DNA of 64,000 nt from Hypoxylon rubiginosum (Eukaryota > Ascomycota > Sordariomycetes > Xylariales > Hypoxylaceae): assembly GCA_902806565.1 (NCBI GenBank), contig CADCXA010000055.1, forward strand, positions 1,426,001 through 1,490,000, given 5' to 3'. Shown one piece after another: positions 58,865 to 64,000 of the stretch (positions within the stretch are counted from its first letter, which is position 1; each line of letters begins with the position of its first letter). The translations under genes were made by a program, and so were the position numbers. A model generated the notes under the pieces. It did not search any database and was not told where the DNA came from. It saw nothing but the letters and a program-made list of their open reading frames with translations.

Positions 58865-60913
58865 GCATGGATCCGAGTCGTGCATTATTACGGTATTAAG
58901 ACGCGGGCGTTATGGTTTAGAAGTTACGTCGGGTTTGCCCTAGAGACTAGAGTGCGGTATTTGCGACTAAAGAACAATCTTACACAACTCGTCTCGGGCT
59001 ATTCGTTATTGGTAGTAATCGGCTATTGCAAGCTCTGGGAGGGATACTTGTATGAGTAGGTGCGAAAGCCCAAATAGGGTGTAGACAAGTGTGCTGTCGA
59101 CTCCACTAAGTGTCTGCCTGTTAAGTTACCAGGTTTATGACGGGAAATGGGACCATTAATTATCAGTTAAGAGTCAATCTTCAAAACCCTGCCTAGCTTT
59201 TTTGTTGCGCACCTATATTGTATTATATTCGTTAATGTTGTGGGTGCGCATCGATGTCAACTTTAGTGTGATGGTAGATAATAAACGGTTTCTTCCCCGT
59301 TTTCTCCTTTAGTATTGATCCTGTCTCTACCTACTTTATGAGACTTTAGAGGCTACTTCTCGCTTCCTCGTGTCTTCATTTACACGGATACGAAACTGCC
59401 GGAGAAACATACCCCACGAATGATATCTAGCCAATTCCGGTTTACGAGGTGTGTACGTCTTGTGGTGGCTATGGTTGGTGTCGCCAAAAGCAAACATGAC
59501 CCAACCGTAAGGTGTCTGAGACAAGTTGAGGCTCGCCTTTGGATGTAACCTAGTTGGCTTTAAAACGACGTCGGATGAATGCTTGATTGTCAGATATGCT
59601 ATATTTTAACCAGTACAGACTGTCCACGGCCTGTATTTCTGATAGACGAGACACTACAGGCTAAACGCGATGCATCCAAACGTGCCAACTGCGTGGTACC
59701 AACACCCAGATGTTTGGCGGATAATATGTAATGCATGAGGCTAGATCTTTAAATGAGGTGAAAAGTTGGACGGATATATGAGCTTTACTTCATCGGTAAC
59801 AAATGATGAATTAACAAGTTCTGCACATGAGGACCAGAATGACATTCCCAATCCATATTCTAGCAAGTGGTTGTTATTTTTCCTAACGGCGCAATACTAG
59901 AAGTAACAAGGAAGTTCTAATGAAGAGATTGAGTCTATGGAATACTAACCCCTGAGCCCCTGAATCCTAGAACTCTTATCCGCCTTTCATATTTACAGCG
60001 GCAATATCGTGATACTACGGCCGTCCTACGGCAGGCTATGATATAGCTATATATTATAGACTGCTCGGCGAAAGATTCGTGTTTGTTCCCTTTGAAGACT
60101 GCAGTTGTGCAATGTAGGAATTTATGCCTCACTGCACCAACACCATTCTTGAATCTATCCCTGAATGTAAAAACATCATTGACGAATCTACGTATAAGCG
60201 TAACGACACCATTTGCGAAGTTATCATTGCCAATCCCAAATCAAACTACTAACCACACTGGTTTAGCGACTCTAGAAGTGAAATTTTCATCACTTCTAGC
60301 ATACGATCTATTTAGCGGTCGATTTCAGACAACGGCAGGTTGGGAGTAATAACTCGCTGAACTGCAGACTTTGAAGATTGTGGAAAACCAGACTTCATTA
60401 ACTTTTTGATATCTATAAAAAGTTGACTATTAATCGAAGAGCTGTTCGGGATTCTTACTTGGCCAAAGTGTGTGTGCTCTCCCGTAGTGACAACCGACGC
60501 GTGGATTGTAGAACTGCCCCGAGAGAGAGTGCAATACAGTGCTAGAGCCGACCACAACCTTCCTTACTTATATCGACTGCATCAACTCTCATATTTCACG
60601 ACAAGACCAAAGATAGCACCATAAATGGCCGCAACTTGGTAACCGCCTATCTAGAAGGTTACTTGCAGCTCCTGCTTTATCATAGAAGCGAGTATGAATT
60701 AACACTGATTAGAGGGTCTGTAGGATTCTCGAATTCCTAATGCTTGAAGATAAGCCTTGCGTTCTAGAAATAGATGGCAGGGGACGACGGCGGTTGTCCG
60801 GTTGTGACGCGGTGGCGTCTGGCATAGCACGCTTACCTTCATTTCGCAGGTTAGGCGGTGGATGTTAACAACTATCCTTAATCAACTGCTAAGCCTTGAA
60901 GATGCGTTAAAAC
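58865..60913. other. 2-kb intergenic region with a perfect hairpin
   Basis: No gene is supported. It includes a 10-bp perfect inverted repeat (60272-60299) and the likely promoter of the HET gene at its right end. Confidence 0.5.
60272..60299. repeat. Perfect 10-bp inverted repeat (hairpin) with 8-nt loop
   Basis: CTAGAAGTGA (60272-60281) and TCACTTCTAG (60290-60299) are exactly complementary, with loop AATTTTCA. It lies about 610 bp upstream of the HET-domain gene and is not part of any gene I can see. Confidence 0.8.
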
Positions 60914-62947
60914 ATGGCTCGAATATTTCGCCACGTCCCGTTGGACTATTCGAGAAAAGAGATTCGCCTCTTGAGACTTCTTCCCGCCAGGTACGATGAT
61001 GAAGTCAATACCGAGCTTTTCGCTGCATCTATTGAACAAGATATTCCCGATTTCAAAGCTATCTCGTATGCATGGGATCTGGAAGGACCGAGGAAGTCCA
61101 TCACCGTCAACGGCGACCAATTCGAAATTTCGGAAACCGTCTATATTCTCCTGAAGAATTTACAGTGTTGGTCGGATGCTACATCCGGTATGAACATCTA
61201 GATTGTCAGTATTTGCATTAACCAGGAGGACACGTCTGAGAAGACTGCTCAAGTTCCATTGATGAAAGATATATATACCAAAGCCTCTCGAGTTCTGATA
61301 TGGCTTGGAGATGGCGACGAGTGTACTGACCAAGCAATCGCGACGATCAGAAGCGTAGATACTTGGCTAAAGGTTTTGGAAGAAATTCATACTGGAGACG
61401 ACACCAATAGTTTAGCAACTTTCTTCACTTCGGAGCTGAAGGGCGTTAACGACATATTTGATCGCGAATGGTTCCGCCGGACTTGGACACTCCAGGAGGT
61501 AGTTCTGCCCCCGGACGTCCCTCTAGTTTTATGCGGCAAATCTTCTTTATGTTGGCAATGTCTAGAAGATTCACACTCTCGTCCTATAGATTTCTTAGTC
61601 TCCCTCATACGTTGCAAACACTTGCTGGAACATTTTCAAGGTTTTGTGGCGGAATTTGATCGATTCGTACGAATTGCTCGTACCCATAACCTTATCAAGA
61701 CCTGCAGAATTCGCAATCGTCATCAGGAGTTTAGTCACGACGGGGAGGAATTAGGCGAATTGATCCTTCAGACCAGGCACCTGCTATGCACGGATCCTCG
61801 AGACAAGATATATGGCCTATTAGGCATGATTTCCGATACAGAACGCCAATGTTTACAGGTTGATTACACGAAAGCATTAAAGGATGTTTTCATCGATGCA
61901 TTCTGCCATTTAATAAGTCGCAAGTGCGGATTCCAGGTATTGTCGACTGCTGGAGTAACTGGGTTGACTGAGCATCGAGGATGGCCAACTTGGCTTCCTA
62001 GATTCAACATGGTTTCATCAGTGGGCGCAGATGAATTGGCTGGGGACAATTTCAGTCGTCAGTCTATATATAAAGCCTCGCGAGGCTTACCGGTTCAATA
62101 TTCGCTTGTTGACGCTGGCGATCTTAAGCTACTGCTCAACGGAATACCCACCGACGAGGTCATTGAGGCAAGAGATGCTTCTTCGTACGATCCAAGTCTG
62201 GAAGAAATCATGATCTACAACGCAGCAATTGTCAAGATATTCCTCTAGGCTAATAGACCATGCACATCTTGCTTAATGTGCCAAAAGGGTACTCCTGGGC
62301 AGTGCGAGTGTCCAATGTATTGCCCGGAAATTTCCCAGTCGAGTGGCTCTAGCGAGGAGGGAAAGCAGCCCAGAGAATCAGACAGTAATGGCTTCATACT
62401 GTCCATAGAAGAACACCGCAGGCGAACTGAAAATTGGAAATCCCAAGCAAGGAAACCCCTAACAGAAGCAACCTGGAGGGCGATTGTCGGAGATTGCTTG
62501 AAGAATTTACAGACCTCCAGAGATCACATACCAGCACCAGCACGGATTGGATCTGTTGTCACCTCTTTATTCCCAGGTCTCGCCCCCCTTACGCCTCACA
62601 ATAATGAGCCATTAAAAAAAGAATCTCAGGATTTCTCCGGCGAGAAGATTCTGTCGGAGGTGAAATTTCGTGTGGCGGACATGGCTGCAAACCGACGTGC
62701 CTTCCGAACGTCTAACGGATTCATCGGGTTCGGCCCAAAGGCCCTGGAGGCTGGTGACAAGATTGTGCTTATTGCTGGCGCAGATGTTCCGTTTGCTTTG
62801 CGTCCAAGGGGAGAACATTTTGCATTCGTCGGGGAGTGCTATGTGGAAGGGCTGATGCATGGAGAACTTCTTAGGGAATTTCCAGAATTCACTAATAAGG
62901 TTGAGGAACTATCTGGGATGAGGCTCAAGCAGTTCGTGATAGTTTAG
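60914..62947 (+). pseudogene. HET-domain (heterokaryon incompatibility) gene interrupted by two in-frame TAG codons
   Basis: One frame runs 60914-62947 (678 codons), opening with ATG (MARIFRHVPLDY) and broken only by TAG at 61199-61201 and 62246-62248. HET motifs lie on both sides of the first stop: FKAISYAWD, ITVNGDQFEISETVY, then after it SICINQEDTSEK and DIYTKASRVLIWLGDG, DREWFRRTWTLQEVV and TDPRDKIYGLLGMI. The C-terminal RRAFRTSNGFIGFGPKAL and ECYVEGLMHGELL are typical of the family end. HET domains trigger cell death on fusion with a genetically different strain. The first stop sits where the family has a Trp (…WID-CINQ), so TGG-to-TAG is likely; the second could derive from CAG. No intron of workable size removes either stop. 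Truncation at residue 95 would leave no working HET domain. The rest of the frame is undamaged, so the loss looks recent. Confidence 0.85.
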
Positions 62948-63473
62948 GTGGAGCTGATGGCTTCTGTAGTATGAAGTGTGGTGGACTCTCATTCATTCAA
63001 TATCTGATACTTGCGCGGGTGCAGAATGATCCCTGCAAGGACCTTTCCTTATTATCGATACAGCAAAATGATAGAATGAGCCCTCGCTGAAATAGTACCA
63101 ATATTTCATTCTTATTTTCTTCTCCTGACATTAATATTTTTAGACCTACTTCGTATCTGAAAAAAAGGGGGTATAATCGGCATAGAGATAGAAATAGTGC
63201 AAACATGCATTACCGGAGACTTTACTCCATGCCGCCGTCATTGCGAGCCAAGTCTGCAGAAAAGCGGCTCTGAGCAACGTCGATGTAATCGATGGCGAGT
63301 GATGTCATGACTCGCCAAATGTTTCCGGGTTACGGCGAACAAACGTCTTATATATTGATTTCTTTTCATTCAAACACAGTTTATGTGTTCTATTGTATAG
63401 TGCCTTATTCAAATAATTTGGCTGTCTTCACTTACTGAACACCGACAAACTCGTCCAATCCAGCTTTTTCAAC
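62948..63473. other. Spacer between the HET pseudogene and the SDR gene
   Basis: About 525 bp. The right half should contain the promoter of the dehydrogenase gene. No coding sequence or repeat is seen. Confidence 0.5.
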
Positions 63474-63995
63474 ATGTCAGACTCACAATTTCAGGAGGGT
63501 AAGTAAGAAACTTATATTTCCTCTACTGTTTACTTCATCGCTGACATATGACAATGAAGGACACTCCGTCCCCGTAACCCACCAGGACTTCCCGGGGAAG
63601 GAGGGCAAGCTGCCCATACAGGCCCAGTACGACACGCTGCCCACTGACGACGGCGGGTACCAGAAGTACAAGGCCGCCGGCAAGCTGCAGGGCAAGAAGG
63701 CCATCATCACGGGCGGCGACTCGGGCATCGGCCGGGCCACCGCCATCCTGTTCGCCCTGGAAGGCGCCGACTCCTTCATCGTCTACCTCCCCGACGAGGA
63801 GAAGGACGCGCAGGAGACGAAGCGCATCGTGGAGTCGCACGGCCGCAAGTGCTACCTTTTCTCCACCGACCTGACGAGCAGGGACAACTGCAAGAAGGTC
63901 GTCGACGAGGCGCTCAAGCAGATGGGCGGCATCAACATCCTCTTTAACAACGCCGCGTACCAGATGGTCAAGAGCGACATACACGAGCTGAGCGA
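63474..63995 (+). CDS. Short-chain dehydrogenase/reductase, partial (cut by the window end)
   Basis: Exon 1, 63474-63498 (MSDSQFQE, in the context AACATGTC), joins in phase 1 across a 61-bp GTAAGT...AAG intron to 63560, and the frame stays open to the window end, where AGCGA is followed by GTAAG, a likely donor. The sequence reads GHSVPVTHQDFPGKEG, LQGKKAIITGGDSGIGRA with the Rossmann TGxxxGIG cofactor motif, then YLPDEEKDAQETKRIVE, CYLFSTDL and NILFNNAAYQ, the NNAG-type motif. The catalytic Ser-Tyr-Lys lies beyond the window. The leader before the fold (PGKEG, a Tyr-rich stretch) is like that of SDRs of the bacterial YghA/YhdF type and their fungal relatives. It is probably a cytosolic NAD(P)-dependent oxidoreductase; substrate unknown. 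The coding region is GC-rich compared with the flank. Confidence 0.9.
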
Positions 63996-64000
63996 GTAAG

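Noticed and set aside
61188..61214. Intron that would remove the first HET stop
   Set aside because: A GTATGA...CAG pair exists but spans only 27 bp, well below workable intron size.
60914..62947. TAG reassigned to an amino acid in this genome
   Set aside because: The NLR gene ends on a TAG at its natural family end, and other genes show no internal TAG, so ordinary nonsense mutation is simpler.

Overview
The window looks like nuclear DNA of a filamentous ascomycete (Pezizomycotina, perhaps a sordariomycete). Genes carry short introns of about 50-110 bp with GTRNGT donors, CTAAC-like branch sites and YAG acceptors. The gene families are typical of such fungi: a NACHT/ankyrin NLR, a HET-domain gene, Zn2Cys6 and C2H2 transcription factors, GPI-anchored surface proteins and a TRP/FLC-type membrane protein. 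No tRNA, rRNA, CRISPR array or intact transposon was recognised. All protein names come from reading motifs by eye; no database was searched.

Left part (1-18.3 kb, gene-dense). A two-exon secreted, Ser/Ala-rich, probably GPI-anchored protein (1079-2573, +) is followed by an NLR-type STAND protein (4550-8559, +) with the order DUF7708-like, NACHT, two C2H2-like fingers, ankyrin-like C-terminus. Convergent to it is an 11-exon SNF2/RING helicase (8956-12654, -). Next comes a cytochrome P450 pseudogene with five separate lesions (13469-15195, +). Two housekeeping genes follow: a mitochondrial Qri7/TsaD-type tRNA t6A protein (15399-17015, +) and proteasome subunit beta-5 (17397-18333, -).

Middle (18.3-36.3 kb). 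A large C2H2 regulator (21816-25262, +), a TRP/FLC-like membrane protein (28573-30990, +), a DUF202-like membrane protein whose first exon is unresolved (about 32241-32574, +), and a Zn2Cys6 regulator (34754-36272, -), separated by long spacers.

Right part (36.3-64 kb, gene-poor). About 10.9 kb without a recognisable gene (36.3-47.2 kb) holds a GTGAGT hexamer array. Then come a Moco-sulfurase-like NifS-domain protein (47156-49006, -), another 5.6 kb without a gene, a GPI-anchored Cu/Zn-SOD-like protein (54639-55516, -), a small membrane protein (about 58268-58864, +), a HET-domain gene broken by two TAG codons (60914-62947, +) and the start of a short-chain dehydrogenase cut by the window edge (63474-, +).

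Main message: the accessory loci, meaning the P450, the HET gene and possibly the NLR, are decayed or disrupted, while the housekeeping genes nearby splice cleanly. Both HET stops, and the early P450 stop, can be explained by single CpA-to-TpA changes, the signature of repeat-induced point mutation. Three other breaks are apparent extra Gs in G-runs and could be real mutations or assembly errors. Intergenic DNA is peppered with a short palindromic element built on TACCTAGGTA. I see no operon-like system; the NLR and HET genes point to the non-self recognition (heterokaryon incompatibility) repertoire.
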